From: Carettochelys insculpta
Taxonomy: Eukaryota; Chordata; Testudines; Carettochelyidae
Direction of reading: 5' to 3'
Length of the DNA stretch: 64,000 nt
NCBI RefSeq assembly: GCF_033958435.1
Contig: NC_134137.1
Coordinates: forward strand, 317,811,501-317,875,500
Of this stretch, positions 33,466 to 44,124 are shown piece after piece. Within the stretch, counting starts at the first letter, position 1. Each line of letters starts with the position of its first letter. The notes under the pieces were generated by a model. The model was not told the origin of the DNA. It was given only the letters and a program-made list of their open reading frames with translations, and ran no database searches. The translations under genes and the position numbers were made by a program.

Positions 33466-34248
33466 TTGCATAACTGGAGCACAGTCATGGAAGGGTATAA
33501 ACTGTTTAGGAAGGACAGGAAGGGGAGAAAAGGAGGAGTTGTGCTCTGTGTGAGGGAGCATTATGATTGCTCAGGGCTTCAGCATAAGAAGGGAGAAAAG
33601 CCAGTTGAGTGCCTTTGGGTTAAGCTTAGAGGCAGAAGCAATAGAGGTGCTGTTGTAGCTGGTGTCTCCTATTGACCACCAGCTCAGAGAGATGAGGTAG
33701 ATGAACATGTCTTTAGACAGCTAACAGAAGCATCCAAATCACAGGCCCTGGTTCTCATGCTGGACTTTAATCATCCAGACATTTGCAGGGAGACCAATAC
33801 AGCAGCACACAGGCAATCCAATAAGTTTTTAGAGAAGGCTGGGGATAACTTCATGGTACACGTGCTGATGGAACCAGCCAGGAGCTGTGCACAACTTGAC
33901 TTGCTGATCACAAACAGGGAAGAACTAGTAGGAGAAATAGAAGTGGGTGGCAACCTGGGCTGCAGTGATCATGCGATGGTAGATTTCAGGATCCTAACAA
34001 AAGGAAGAAAGGTGAGTAGTAACATACAGACCCTTGATTTCGAAAGAGCAGACTTCGACTCCCTGACAGAACTGATGGGCAGGATCCCCTGGGAAATGAA
34101 GATGAAGGGGAAAAGGGTTCAGGAGAACTGGCAGTATTTTAAAGAAATATTGCTGAAGGCACAGAAACAAACGCCACTGCATAGTAAGAAACGCAAACAT
34201 GGTAGGCAGCCAACTTGGCTTAACAGGGAAGTATTTGGTCAGCTTTAA
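33466..34248 (+). pseudogene. CR1 ORF2 endonuclease domain
   Basis: GYKLFRKDRKGRKGGVVLCV opens the recognisable part. LMLDFNHPDI (about 33757) is the LGDFNHPDI catalytic loop with Gly changed to Leu-Met. QLDLLITNREEL and LGCSDHAMVDF carry the conserved Asp and SDH residues. The linker text MKMKGKRVQENWQYFKE and RKHGRQPTWLNREV follows. A stop at 33673 breaks the domain in two. The activity would be target-site nicking for reverse transcription. Confidence 0.75.
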
Positions 34249-34649
34249 TTAAAAAATGATGCACATAAGAAGTGGAAATTTGGACAGATAACTAAGGAGG
34301 AGCATAAATATATGGCTGGAGAATGCCGGGTAGTAATCAGGACAGCAAAGGCACAATTGGAACTGCAGCTGGCAAGGGATGTGAAGGGTAACAAGAAAGG
34401 TTTCTACAGGCATGTTAACAATAAGAGGGTTATCAGGGAAGCTGTGGGGCCATTACTGGATGAGAGAAGTAACCTAGTGACAGATGATGTAAGAAAAGCT
34501 GAAATACTCAGTGATTTTTGCCTCAGTCTTCACGGACAAGGACAGCTTCCCCAGTATGGTGCTAGACAATGCATTATGGAAAGGTGGAGGGCACCCCTTG
34601 GTGGGGAAGGAACAAGCTAAGAGCTACTTATAAGAACTAGATGTACACA

Positions 34650-35600
34650 AATCCATGGGTCTGGATTTAATGAACCCAAGGGTACTGCGGGAATTGGCAG
34701 ATGTCATTGCTGAGCCTGTGGCTGTTATCTTTGAAAACTCTTGGAGATTGGGAGAGATTCTGGAAGATTGGAAAAGGCAAATGTAGTGCCCACCTTTAAA
34801 AAAGGAACGAAGTTCAATCCAGGGAACTATAGACTGGTCATCAATACTTCAGTACCTGGGAAAATAATGGACGGGATCCTCAAGGAATCCATTCTGGAGC
34901 ACTTGGAAGAGGGGAAAGTGATCAGAAGCAGTCAACATGGATTCACCAAGGGTAAGTTGTGCCTGACCAATTTGATTAGCTTCTGTGATGAGATAACAGG
35001 CTCTGTGGACATGGGGAAGTCAGTGGATGTGATATACCTTGATTTTAGCAAAGCTTTTGATATGGTCTCCCACAACATTCTTGTCCATAAGTTAAGGAAG
35101 TATGGATTGGATACATGAACTATAAGATGGATAGAAAACTGGCTTGAAGTTTGGGCACAATGGGTAGTGGTCAATGGCTCAATATCTGGGTGGTGGTCAG
35201 TTTCAAGTGGAGTGCCCTAAGGCTTGGTTCTGGGGCTGTTGTTGTTCAATATCTTTATTAATGATCCAGATAAAGGATTGGATTGCACCCTCAGGAAGTT
35301 TGTGGATGATACCTAGCTAGGGGGAGGGGTAGATACATTGGAGAGTAGAGATAAGATCCAGAATGACCTGGATAAATTGGAGGATTGGTCCAAAAGAAAT
35401 CTGATGTGGTTCAACAAGGAGAAGTGTAGGATCCTGCACCTGGGACAGAAGAATCCCAAGCATTGTTAACTGGCTAGGCAGCAGTACAGCAGAGAGGGAC
35501 CTAGGGATTATGGTGGATGAAAGGCTGGATAAGAGTAAACAGTGTGCCCTTGTAGCCAAGAAGGCTAATGGTATATGGGGTTGCATTAGGAGGAGCATTT
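34650..35600 (+). pseudogene. CR1 ORF2 reverse transcriptase domain
   Basis: Recognisable blocks in order are VVPTFKKGTKFNPGNYRLV, SQHGFTKGKLCLTNLISF, DVIYLDFSKAFDMVSHNILV (first catalytic Asp), SGVP-stop-GLVLG (the GVPQG block with a stop for Gln at about 35217) and KFVDDT (the FADD box with Ala changed to Val, aspartates kept, at about 35300). LMWFNKEKCRILHLG follows. The blocks lie in two or more frames, so the enzyme is dead. Confidence 0.8.
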
Positions 35601-36212
35601 TGAGCAGACCCAGAGAAGTTGTTGTTCTCCTGTATTCTCACTGGTGAGGCCATATCTGGAGTATTGCGTCCAGTTTCGGGCCGTCCAGTATAGAATGGAT
35701 GTGGATGTGCTGGAGCAAGTTCAGCAGAGGGCAACTAAACTGATTAAGGTGTTGGAGCACATGACTTATGAGGAGAGGCTGAGGGATTTGGGCTTATTTA
35801 GTTTGCAGAAGAGAAGACTGAGGGGTGATTTGATAGCAGCCCTCAATTTCTTGAAGGAGTGCTCTAAGGAGGATGGAGAGAAACTGTTCTCAGTGGTGAC
35901 AGATGGCAGAACAAGGACCAATGGTCTGAAGTTACAGAAAGGGAGGGGTAGCTTGGGTATTAGGAAAAACTACTTCACCAGGCAAGAGGTGAAGCAGTGG
36001 AATGCATTGCCTAGAGTGGTGGTGGAATCTCCATCCCTAGATATTAAGTCCTGGCTTGACATAGTCATGGCTTGGCAGACTTAGTTGGGGTTAATCCTGC
36101 TTGAAGCAGGGGGCTGGATTCGGTGACTTCCTGAGGTCCCTTCCAGCTCTATGATTCTATCATTCTATGAAGAGAGATGGAATATTGTTAAAATGAAATC
36201 TTATCACTTCAA

Positions 36213-36602
36213 GGCTACATCTACACTTGCCCCAAACTTCGAAATGGCCATTCAAATGGCCATTTCGAAGTTTACTAATGAAGCGCTGAAATGCATATTC
36301 AGCGCTTCATTAGCATGCGGGCGGCCGCGGTGCTTCGAAATTGACGCGGCTTGCCGCCACGTGTCTCGTCCAGACGGGGCTCCTTTTCAAAAGGACCCGG
36401 GACTTCGAAGTAGGCGGGGTACTTTCGAAAAGGAGCCCCGTCTGGACGAGATGCGCGGCGGCAAGCCGCGTCAATTTCGAAGCGCCACGGCCGCCCGCAT
36501 GCTAATGAAGCGCTGAATATGCATTTCAGTGCTTCATTAGTAAACTTTGAAATGGCCATTTGAATGGCCATTTCGAAGTTTGGGGCACGTGTAGACATGG
36601 CC
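36213..36602. mobile_element. Family A palindromic MITE (A3)
   Basis: A 390-bp element with inverted ends GGCTACATCTACACTTGCCC and GGCACGTGTAGACATGGCC. The left and right arms are close reverse complements up to a centre near 36408, including the GGCCGCGGTGCTTCGAAATT / AATTTCGAAGCGCCACGGCC pair. The 3-bp flanks are CAA and CAC. Open frames appear on both strands with nearly the same translation (36151-36516 + and 36299-36607 -), a direct consequence of the palindrome. Confidence 0.8.
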
Positions 36603-36807
36603 CACATGATTTAATCCTTTTTTTTCCTTTTTAGGTATCTTTAATAAAAGGTTAAAATATTTTATACTAAGTAAGCAGATGTCTTGACTTTCAAATCTGA
36701 TTATTTACTGTTTAGTGTTGTACTAGAAAGGGTTATGTTAATATTCTGATTCTATGGAGTCCTTTATTCTAGTACAATTAACACAAATCAAGTTCATTTG
36801 TCTAAAG

Positions 36808-37155
36808 CAGCGGTTCCCAACATGGAGGCCATGGAACCCTGGAGGTCTGCAAGGGTATTGCCAGTGGTCTATGAAAAAAGTAAAAGACAAATAAAAATGA
36901 TCATAGAAAATAAGTTTTAAATAAAATGCAAAGTTACAATTAATTATTATTTATAAATTAAAGATCTTCCAATAATGTTATTAATTGCTGTCCAAAAATC
37001 TATGTTGTGGTTTCCTTAGTCATTTAATGAAGTATGCGTAGTGTCTAGAATTGGCTTTGATGGGGATCCGCTAAAGGTTTGGCAGTAATTGGGGTCCACA
37101 AATGGTTGGGGAAGTTATGGGGTGTTTGTACAGGTGAAAAGATTGGGAATCACTG
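36808..37155. mobile_element. hAT (Charlie-like) MITE
   Basis: The ends CAGCGGTTCCCAACATGG and GATTGGGAATCACTG are inverted hAT-type termini. The flanking octamers GTCTAAAG (36800-36807) and GCCTACAG (37156-37163) match at 6 of 8 positions. The interior is AT-rich and non-coding. Confidence 0.75.
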
Positions 37156-37163
37156 GCCTACAG

Positions 37164-38600
37164 GATTGCTGAAGGCAAATCTGAAGCTTGATACAGTGTA
37201 TCTGTATGGAGGGTAAAATACTTCCTAGGAGATGAGAAAATGCTGGGCACAGCATGAGGACAGAATTGCTAAGACACCACTCCAGAGCACAGCCTCACAG
37301 GCAATTAAACAATCATTAATATGATCTGATCAAAGCTTTCATAGCTAGGCCAAGAACACATGCAGCTACATTCTGATGAGACAATATTAAATTTAACTCT
37401 CTACTCAGTTAACACACCTTACAACAGCTGAATCATTTCTATTAATGATATCCAAGAGCCATGTAGCCCAAAAAAAGAAATGTAAAATCTTCCAAAATGT
37501 CCTAATATCACATATCCATTTTTCTCCAAAAGTGTTACCTCCTGAGAGACCCAAAGTTCCAGTCTTTTCTTAAAGCCCTCATTCTAATTAAGGGCAAGAA
37601 AGTTATTTCACAATTTATCCTCAGTAAGGAGCAGAGCTATTCCTGCACACTCCAGCCATCAAAATTCCGTGTGCAGTTCTCTCTTTGTCCCAGAAAGAAG
37701 TAAGCTGCTAGTGGTCCACATGAGAAGTATTTTACTTCACCAACTGTGCCTGATCTGCCAAGTCCCCAGACCTATTGATATCAATGGGACTACTCAGCTG
37801 AGTAACCTTTTGGTAGGGGATTCACCAGCTGGATCCAAGTGACGATCCATCTAGTTTCAAATACCAAAATCAAAAAGCAATACGGTAGATAGAACATAAT
37901 GACTCACGGGTTAAATGTATTTGTACTACATATTTATTGAACTACTCCAATTTGACTAGACAATGGATTTGGAAATCAATCAGTCTGTTAGGAGCAATTT
38001 GAATAGGAAAAGGTGCCAGGTTTACAAAATAAACTGTCCATTTTGAATTGCCATGGCAGATGTCAATGCCTAGAGATCTCAGAATATCACAAGAGGTAAA
38101 GAAACACAAAATATTTTTAACTTAACAAAGAGAGAAAGGACAGTGCCAGGTAATTTGTCTGGGGATGAAATAGTCATTACATAGCTGTCAGACACAGAGG
38201 TATTCTCATTCATTATCTGTTAGATAGGTTATAAGAACAAGGCAGTAAGAGGGAAATGATGAAGAATAAAGCCCAAGATTAACTATGGATCCATCTTTTA
38301 AATATGAGGGAGAAAATGTGCATGAAATTAGGATTAACAAAGATATATTTTCAACAGAAAAATTCTCAATGAAAATGGCATTTTATGAATGCCTGAATGG
38401 GTCATCAGTTATTCATTTGACTTAATATGTACCTTGGCACTAGATAAGAGACTTATTTGTGAGACAATTCAGCAGAGCACATTGAAGTCCATGGCAAAAC
38501 ATCCATGCTGAATCTGATGTACAATTTCATTGTTACTGAATTGCTTGGGAAAGTTTTGATACCACTCAACAATAATTGACATGCAACTCATATAGGACCA
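37164..38600. other. Nothing recognised
   Basis: AT-rich DNA without coding motifs or transposon ends that I can support. Confidence 0.4.
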
Positions 38601-38624
38601 CTACTTTATTTTAGAGTTTCCTTC

Positions 38625-39937
38625 CCCTCTATTATGTTGTGGAGAGCACAATATATGGACACAACTCAGAGGGCGTTGTGCTACCCCACATCCAGGTAGG
38701 TGAGCAGGCACTTGAAGCATGCCTTGAGGTGGCCAAAGGCCCATTCAGCCTCCATCCTGACCCAACTGAGTCAGGCGTTGAAGAATTCCTGGCTGGGGTC
38801 TAGCTGGCTGGTGTGAGGCTTCATGAGACAGGCCATGAAGAGGTAGGCTGCAACCCTCACAATGCGCAGTGTCATCTGAACAGCCTTGACCACGTGGTCA
38901 CGGTGGGGGACAAATGTGCTCACCTCTATCCTCCAGCACAGGCCAGAGCTGTGGAACATGCAGGCATCATGTGCCCAGCTTGACCACCTGATGTAAATAC
39001 CTGTGAACAGGCCCTGGTGGTCGACCAGGGCCTGCAGCATCATGAAGAAGGTTCCCTTTCATTTTATATACTTAGCTTCACTGTGCTCTGGGGCATGGAT
39101 CAGGATGTGGGTCCCATTGATAGCCCCACTACAGTTCAGGAACCCCAGGTCAGCGAATCCAGCCATGACTGCATCCATGTTCCCCATACAGATGATCTTC
39201 CACAGCAGGATGGTGTTGATGGCTGTCAGAGGGAGTGAAAGAAACACACACATGAGGGACTGAGGGGGGAAGTCCCTGGGCCCCAGGGGAGTCCCCAGAC
39301 CTCTCTCACCCCTCTCCAGGTTCATTGGAAGCCCCCCTCCCCCCAGCAGAAGAGCTGTGCAAGGGTGGGATGGCATGGTCCCCCATGATGAGGTTTACAC
39401 CGCACCCCAACCCCACCCTTGCACTCCTGACCTTGCTTCCTGAGAGTCCCCATTTGGTGGGACACTCCCAAAATGCAGGGACTGCAGCCCGAGTGTGTCT
39501 TACCTGCATGAGGAGGGCCTTGATGGTGCACTTCCCCATGCCAAAATGGTTTCCCAATGAATAACAGTTGTCAGGGGTGATGAGCTTTCATAGGGTGATG
39601 ACAACACACTTCTGATAGGGATGGTGGGCCTCAGCCAGGTGTCCCGTCTCCGGGGACCAGGGGTGAGCCAGGGTCAGAGGTTCAGGAATGTGGCCTTCTT
39701 CATGCAGGAGTTTTGAAGCCACTACTGATCACCTTACAGTCCCATGACAAGCTGGTCCCACCAGTCAGAAGAGGTGGGGTGCAAGTGTGACCATCTGGCA
39801 ACAACGGTGAGCTCCTCAAAGGTGATGTTGGGTTCAACCTCCACCAGGAAGAGGCGAGTGGCCATCAGGAGCTGCAGCAGATGCTGAAGCACCTCTGTGT
39901 GACGCCAGAGTGTGCCTGGGGCCTGCTCTGGCACCAT
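38625..39937 (-). pseudogene. Harbinger (HARBI1-like) DDE transposase
   Basis: Exon 1 (39937-39504) starts MVPEQAPGTLWRHTEVLQ, has ITFEELTVVARWSHLHPTSS and, in another frame, GNHFGMGKCTIKALLMQ, the DNA-recognition block. GTAAGA follows at 39503. Exon 2 (from about 39222) reads AINTILLWK, then VMAGFADLGFLNCSGAINGT, LQALVDHQGLFTGIYIRWSS and WAHDACMF; after a frame change RMEAEWAFGHLKACFKCLL follows. The first catalytic Asp (normally IDGTHI) is Asn (INGTHI). The second Asp (AHDA) and the Glu (EAEWAFG) remain. Stops near the C-terminus and a one-base phase mismatch across the predicted intron add to the damage. Confidence 0.8.
39223..39503 (-). other. Putative intron of the H3 transposase
   Basis: A CAG/GTAAGA donor (at 39504/39503) and a pyrimidine-rich CTTTCACTCCCTCTGACAG acceptor bound 281 bases that fall exactly between the recognition block and the AINTIL block. 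Joining them leaves the frame off by one, so the true acceptor may differ or an indel has occurred. The copies at 48.4 kb and 62.7 kb run through this point without an intron. Confidence 0.5.
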
Positions 39938-40319
39938 GGCTCACTGGAAAGAACAATGTCTCCCAAAAAGTGTTGAAGCCCTGGTCTAACAGCTGTTCTG
40001 TCCCTAATAGAGTTAGGCATGCCTCAGAATGTGCAGGGCATGGGTGTCTGGAGCTGGGGGAGTCTTTTTAAGGGCTCATCTTGGAGGGGTTCCTGGTAGG
40101 ATATGCTGACCTGTGAACCTGTCTGCTGTGGTTTTGGCTGTCTGTTTTGTCAAGAATGGATGGCCAGTCTGGCCACTCTCTGTCAACAGATCAGATTGAA
40201 AGAGTGATCCACTTTGCTGTCTGGCTGCAGTCTGTAGACAGAAGTTTTGTCAGAAGGTGTCTTCCAACAAAAACTTCTGTTGACAAACTCTCAAATCTAG
40301 ACGTAGCCTGTAACTGTTG

Positions 40320-41285
40320 ATTCAGAGATCAAATGAGAATATTAACATTAAAATGAACCTTTGGTACAATAATGTCATTGTCAATATGTCTCTTTAAGAT
40401 TTGTGATAAACTGCTTAATGAATAAATTACCTTATGTTAATTACCATGCTGTTTGGGAAACAGAAGTTACATCAAAAACCTGTTGTTTACCCAGGACTGT
40501 ATAAAAGACCTTTAGGTCTTAATACTATTTATCTGAGATCTTCTTAAGGTTTCATTCAGGGGAAGCCTAAACTAGAAGGATTGAGATACCACTCCTAAAC
40601 TGGTACACACTGAATTAATATGATATAGGATTTTAAATGGCCTACATTCTCAAAGAACTTTGTGTGGGTATAAGATCACCATCTCCATCATGTAAATGAA
40701 TCTCAAGAATTGAGCTTGTGTCTTTAGGTATATTGATCTTTTAATTAATACTTCCTCTCTGTACTGTTTTAACAAATTTGTGTTTAGTTAATAAGAATTG
40801 GCCATAAGCATGTATTTGGAGGTAAGGTCCAAAATACTGATTGACCTGGAAGGTAATGTGTCCAATTGTTTGGGACTGGTAGAACTTTATTTGACTAGGG
40901 TGTCTGGATGAAAGCCTGAGGGTTCTGGATACTTTAAGGGAACTGCATTGTTTGGACTTTTGGTCAGCCAATCTACTCTATGTTTGACAAAGTTTGTGTG
41001 TCTGCCTGTCTGTCCATCTGTGAGTCTGTTTGTTCAAGAAATCCAACTAAACGGTAATTGCTAGGATGACCAAATTTGGTTTGCAGCTTCCTCTGATCAT
41101 AACTTAAAGGAAGTAAGGGTTTGGATGTACCAGGACTATTGGATGTACCTAGAATGGGATTGTTTCCTATAAAATGCAAACAAAGGTGTCTGCTAGGAGG
41201 CACAGGTATGCAGTAGAATGACCACAAGAGGTCAGACACACTAGTAAGAGAATGTGAGGCTGGGGACAGGGTTCTCCAAGTTGCC
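40320..41285. other. Nothing firmly recognised
   Basis: AT-rich DNA. The stretch at 40985-41210 (GTGTGTCTGCCTGTCTGTCC and following) has the feel of an interspersed repeat but I could not place it. Confidence 0.35.
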
Positions 41286-41289
41286 AACT

Positions 41290-41640
41290 ATGGTCCACTG
41301 TTAAGATGTCATTGTCCAGGCAGCACACTCCCAGCCCTGCACACCTCACCTCCTCCAACTCCCTGCCCTGAACCCTTTTCAACTCAACCCTGACTCCAGC
41401 ATCCCTGCACATCCCTGAATGCCCCCATCCAACCTTCTGTCCTGACTCCTGGACCCCCATATTTCTGCCCTGAGCCCTCCCACACCTCTAACCCCTGCCC
41501 CAACTTCTGCATCCCGACCCACTGCCCGGAGCCTCCCACCTCCAAAACCTGACTCCTGCACTGAGCCCTCCACATCCCCAAGCCCTTGCCTTGACTCCTG
41601 CATCCCCCCACATTCCTTGCCCTCAGCCTCTCTTTAATGA
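41290..41640 (-). repeat. C-rich degenerate tandem repeat
   Basis: Irregular repeats of GCCCTGAGCCCTCCCACACC, CCTGCCCC, TGACTCCTGCA and CATCCC words with spacing of about 30-45 bp. It is the strand-inverted counterpart of 18970-19300. The minus-strand frames 41167-41611, with GVGRGL-like text, are products of this repeat. Confidence 0.55.
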
Positions 41641-41680
41641 CCCAAACAATGCCACATCAATGTGCTAATAAGGAACTATG

Positions 41681-42066
41681 GGACATGTCTACACTTACAT
41701 TCCTCTTTTGAATATGCAAATGAGGTATAAATTTGCATATTTCCTGCATCATTTGCATATTCTAATTTCGAATGAGCTTTTTTCAAAAGAAGAAAGCCGG
41801 TGTAGATGCTGCTCTTTCGAAAGTAAACCCCATCTTCAAAAGACTCCTCCTTTCCATTAAATAAAAGGAAGAAGTATTCTTTCAAAGATGGGTTTACTTT
41901 CAGAAGAGCAGAGTCTACACTGGGTTTCTTCTTTCAAAAGACGCTCTTTCAAAAATTAGAATACACAAACGAGGTACCAAATATGAAAATTTACATCTCA
42001 TTTGCATTTTCAATTTACCTCATTTGCATACCTCTTTCGAAAGAGGAATGAAAGTGTGGCAGCACT
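41681..42066. mobile_element. Family D palindromic MITE (D1)
   Basis: The arms pair around a centre near 41870: ATGCAAATGAGGTATAAATT on the left with its near inverse at 41970-42030, and GAAAGTAAACCCCATCTT with AAGATGGGTTTACTTTC. The ends ACATGTCTACACTTACATTC and GAATGAAAGTGTGGCAGC are degraded forms of the common terminus. Related copies lie at 52526-53215 and 53443-53842. Confidence 0.65.
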
Positions 42067-42207
42067 GATGGAAACTGTATTTTGTGCTGGCTTGGCAAAC
42101 ATAAATATTGGATTAACCACCAGTTTTGGGGATTGGCTGTCCCTGCAAACTGGTTGAGTGACCTCAGCTACCTCCTCTGGGACTCCGTTATCATGTCTTG
42201 TCTGTAG

Positions 42208-42851
42208 GGCTGTGACCACACTATCCCTCCCTTTTGGAAGGGATATGTTAATGAAGGAGTTTGGAAGATGCTAATGAGGCACTGACATTAATATGCAGCA
42301 TCTCGTTAGCATAATGGTGGCGGTGCACAATTTGAAAATGTTGCTTTCAGAATGCTGCTGCTTGTGTAGACAGGGGCCTTTCAAAAGGCCCCCCTGACTT
42401 TGAAACTCCCTTCTTCCTAAAACCAAATAGGAAGAAGGGGCTTTCATAGAATCATAGAACACTAGGACTGGAAGGGACCTCGAGAGGCCATCAAGTCCAG
42501 CCCCCTGCCCCAATGGCAAGACCAAGTGCTATCTAAACCATCCCTGATAGACATCTATCTAACCTGTTCTTAAATATCTCCAGTGATGGAGATTCCACAA
42601 CCTCCCTTGGCAATTTATTCCACTGTTTGACCTCCCTGACAGTTAGGAACTTTTTCCTAATGTCCAAACTAAACCTCCCTTGCTGCAGTTTAAGTCAAAG
42701 TCAGAGGGCCCTTTTGTAAGCCCCCCAGTTACACTGGTGGCATACATTCCAAAAGTGGCACTTTCGAATCACGCACGGCCGCCATTATGCTAATGAGGCA
42801 CTCCCTCATTAACATGCCTTTCTGAAAGGGAGGGGTATCTTGGTCATAGCC
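42208..42851. mobile_element. Family C MITE (C5) interrupted by CR1
   Basis: Left end GGCTGTGACCACACTATCCC; right end ATCTTGGTCATAGCC. The paired family C blocks lie at 42265-42330 and 42775-42830. The central AGGAAGAAGGGGCTTTC block is cut at 42446 by a CR1 tail and resumes at about 42695 with AAGTCAGAGGGCCC. Confidence 0.7.
42446..42694 (-). mobile_element. CR1 3' fragment, nested
   Basis: On + it starts ATAGAATCATAGAACACTAG, the inverted CR1 tail, followed by GGACTGGAAGGGACCTCGAG. It continues through CACTGTTTGACCTCCCTGAC. Only about 250 bp of the 3' end is present, the usual heavy 5' truncation. Confidence 0.85.
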
Positions 42852-43027
42852 AATGAGTCTGAAGAAGCGATATTTCAAAGAGGAGTTTTATCATCAGAAT
42901 AGGAGTTAACTATGGACCAACTGAATGCTGGTTTATTGATTTTTTTTAAAAAAATCTTTAAGTACCCCTAAGAGCTCTGATCCTGATCCACCAAATTCAA
43001 TGGGAGCTTTGGAAATGAATGAAATGA

Positions 43028-43575
43028 ATCACAGAATCATAGAATCCTGGGTCTGGGACATCAGGAGGTCATTAAGTCCAGCCCCATGCCTAAAGCAGGA
43101 TCAACCCTAACTAAATCATCCCAGCCAGGACTTTGTCAAGCTGGGACTTAAAACACATTCCAGTGCTTCACCACTCTCCTGGTGAAATAGCTTTTGCTAA
43201 TATCCAACCTACACCTCCCTCTCTGTGGCTGGGTCTACACTTGTCCCCAACTTCAAAGGGGGCTTGTTAATTAGGGCAGCGGGAGATTACTAATGAAGTG
43301 CTGTGATGAATGTGCAGCAATTCTTTAGGCTAATTCTCCCCTCTGGCAACTCGAAGTTTGATGCTTTGAAGTTGCTGCAGGGAAGAATTACCCTAATGAA
43401 GTGCTGCATATTCACCGCAGCAAGTCATTAGTAATCTCCCATCACCTTAATTAACATGCCCCCTTCGAAACTGAGAGCAAGTATAGACGAGCCCTGTAAC
43501 TTTACACCATTGCTTCTTCTTCTGCCATAAGTCACTACTGAGAACAGCCTCTCTCTCCATCCTCATTTGATACAA
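43028..43575 (-). mobile_element. CR1 3' fragment split by a MITE
   Basis: It starts on + as ATCACAGAATCATAGAATCC and continues with GCATGCC-like CR1 text (AAGCAGGATCAACCCTAACT at 43094). It is interrupted at 43227-43493, then resumes as TGTAACTTTACACCATTGC and CACTACTGAGAACAGCCTC, which are adjacent in intact CR1 3' ends. The right limit is approximate. Confidence 0.75.
43227..43493. mobile_element. Harbinger-type MITE inserted in CR1
   Basis: The ends GGCTGGGTCTACACTTG and AAGTATAGACGAGCC are inverted. CTGT is present on both sides (43223-43226 and 43494-43497), consistent with a 3-4 bp duplication. Paired blocks ACTAATGAAGTGCTGTG and CTGCAGCAAGTCATTAGTAA-like text make it palindromic. It resembles the truncated copy at 18750. 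Confidence 0.75.
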
Positions 43576-43711
43576 ATCAACCATTAAGTAGGAAGAAAAC
43601 ATAATAAATTCAACCAAATGTACTTTTTTCTCTTTCCAGGGTCCAAGATTTATGTTTGGGGTATGTTGCTGCTATGGTAGTTTAGCTTTTATGTGACTTA
43701 AGGTTCATTCT

Positions 43712-43800
43712 GATGATCTGAAGAAGTGGGTCTTACCCTCAAAAGCTCATGACCTGTAAATTTATTAGTCTTTAAGGTGCTGCAGGACTGCTTGTTATCC
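43712..43800 (-). repeat. SINE-like interspersed repeat, copy 2 (partial)
   Basis: GAAGAAGTGGGTCTTACCCT, TATTAGTCTTTAAGGTGCT and GCAGGACTGCTTGTTATCC match the reverse complement of the repeat at 6821-7018. Only the conserved core is present. Confidence 0.6.
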
Positions 43801-44124
43801 ATTCTGAAACCGTTAGGCTCTAGCAAGGAGTTTCATAGCTGGGGACAACCTGCAGAGGTCTCAGCACCTAAAACACTGTACCTTGTTCTTAACAGCTACA
43901 CAATGATTGTTCAAAACAGCTTCTTTGGAAGACTAAAGAGGATGAGATGGTTTCTGAAATAGCTGTGTTGCAAATCATTTGGGAATTTATTTTAGGAGCA
44001 AGGCTTTGATTTTGGGTTGAGACCAATGAGAAGTGAAATTCACAACATGATGCTATACTACCATTTGGGTAGGATTTGTCCAAGCTGCTGACTGAAACAG
44101 GCAAAGTTGCATACAACTACAGTA

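Larger units (their letters stand above)
32930..36170 (+). mobile_element. CR1 LINE, near full length but inactive
   Basis: In order on the plus strand are the end of ORF1 (32990-33236), the ORF2 endonuclease (about 33460-34010), RT (34650-35560), the ORF2 C-terminus (35644-36084) and the 3' untranslated end. The tail (36090-36170) reads GGTCCCTTCCAGCTCTATGA and finishes in ATTCTAT repeats, the CR1 signature. Multiple stops (for example at 33673 and 35116) and frameshifts disable it. CR1 is the dominant LINE of birds, turtles and crocodilians. Confidence 0.85.
38605..40318 (-). mobile_element. Harbinger remnant H3 (transposase only)
   Basis: A minus-strand element whose 5' end is at 40318 (GGCTACGTCTAGATTTGAG read on the minus strand). 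It carries a two-exon transposase from 39937 to about 38630 and an AATAAA signal (minus; 38605-38610). No 3' terminal repeat is visible, so the 3' end is truncated. No Myb-like gene is present. Confidence 0.65.

Noticed and set aside
36213..36602. Possible CRISPR-like or phage-type repeat arrays, because of regularly repeated blocks across the window
   Set aside because: The repeats are paired inverted arms of eukaryotic MITEs, not short direct repeats with unique spacers, and the DNA is clearly vertebrate.
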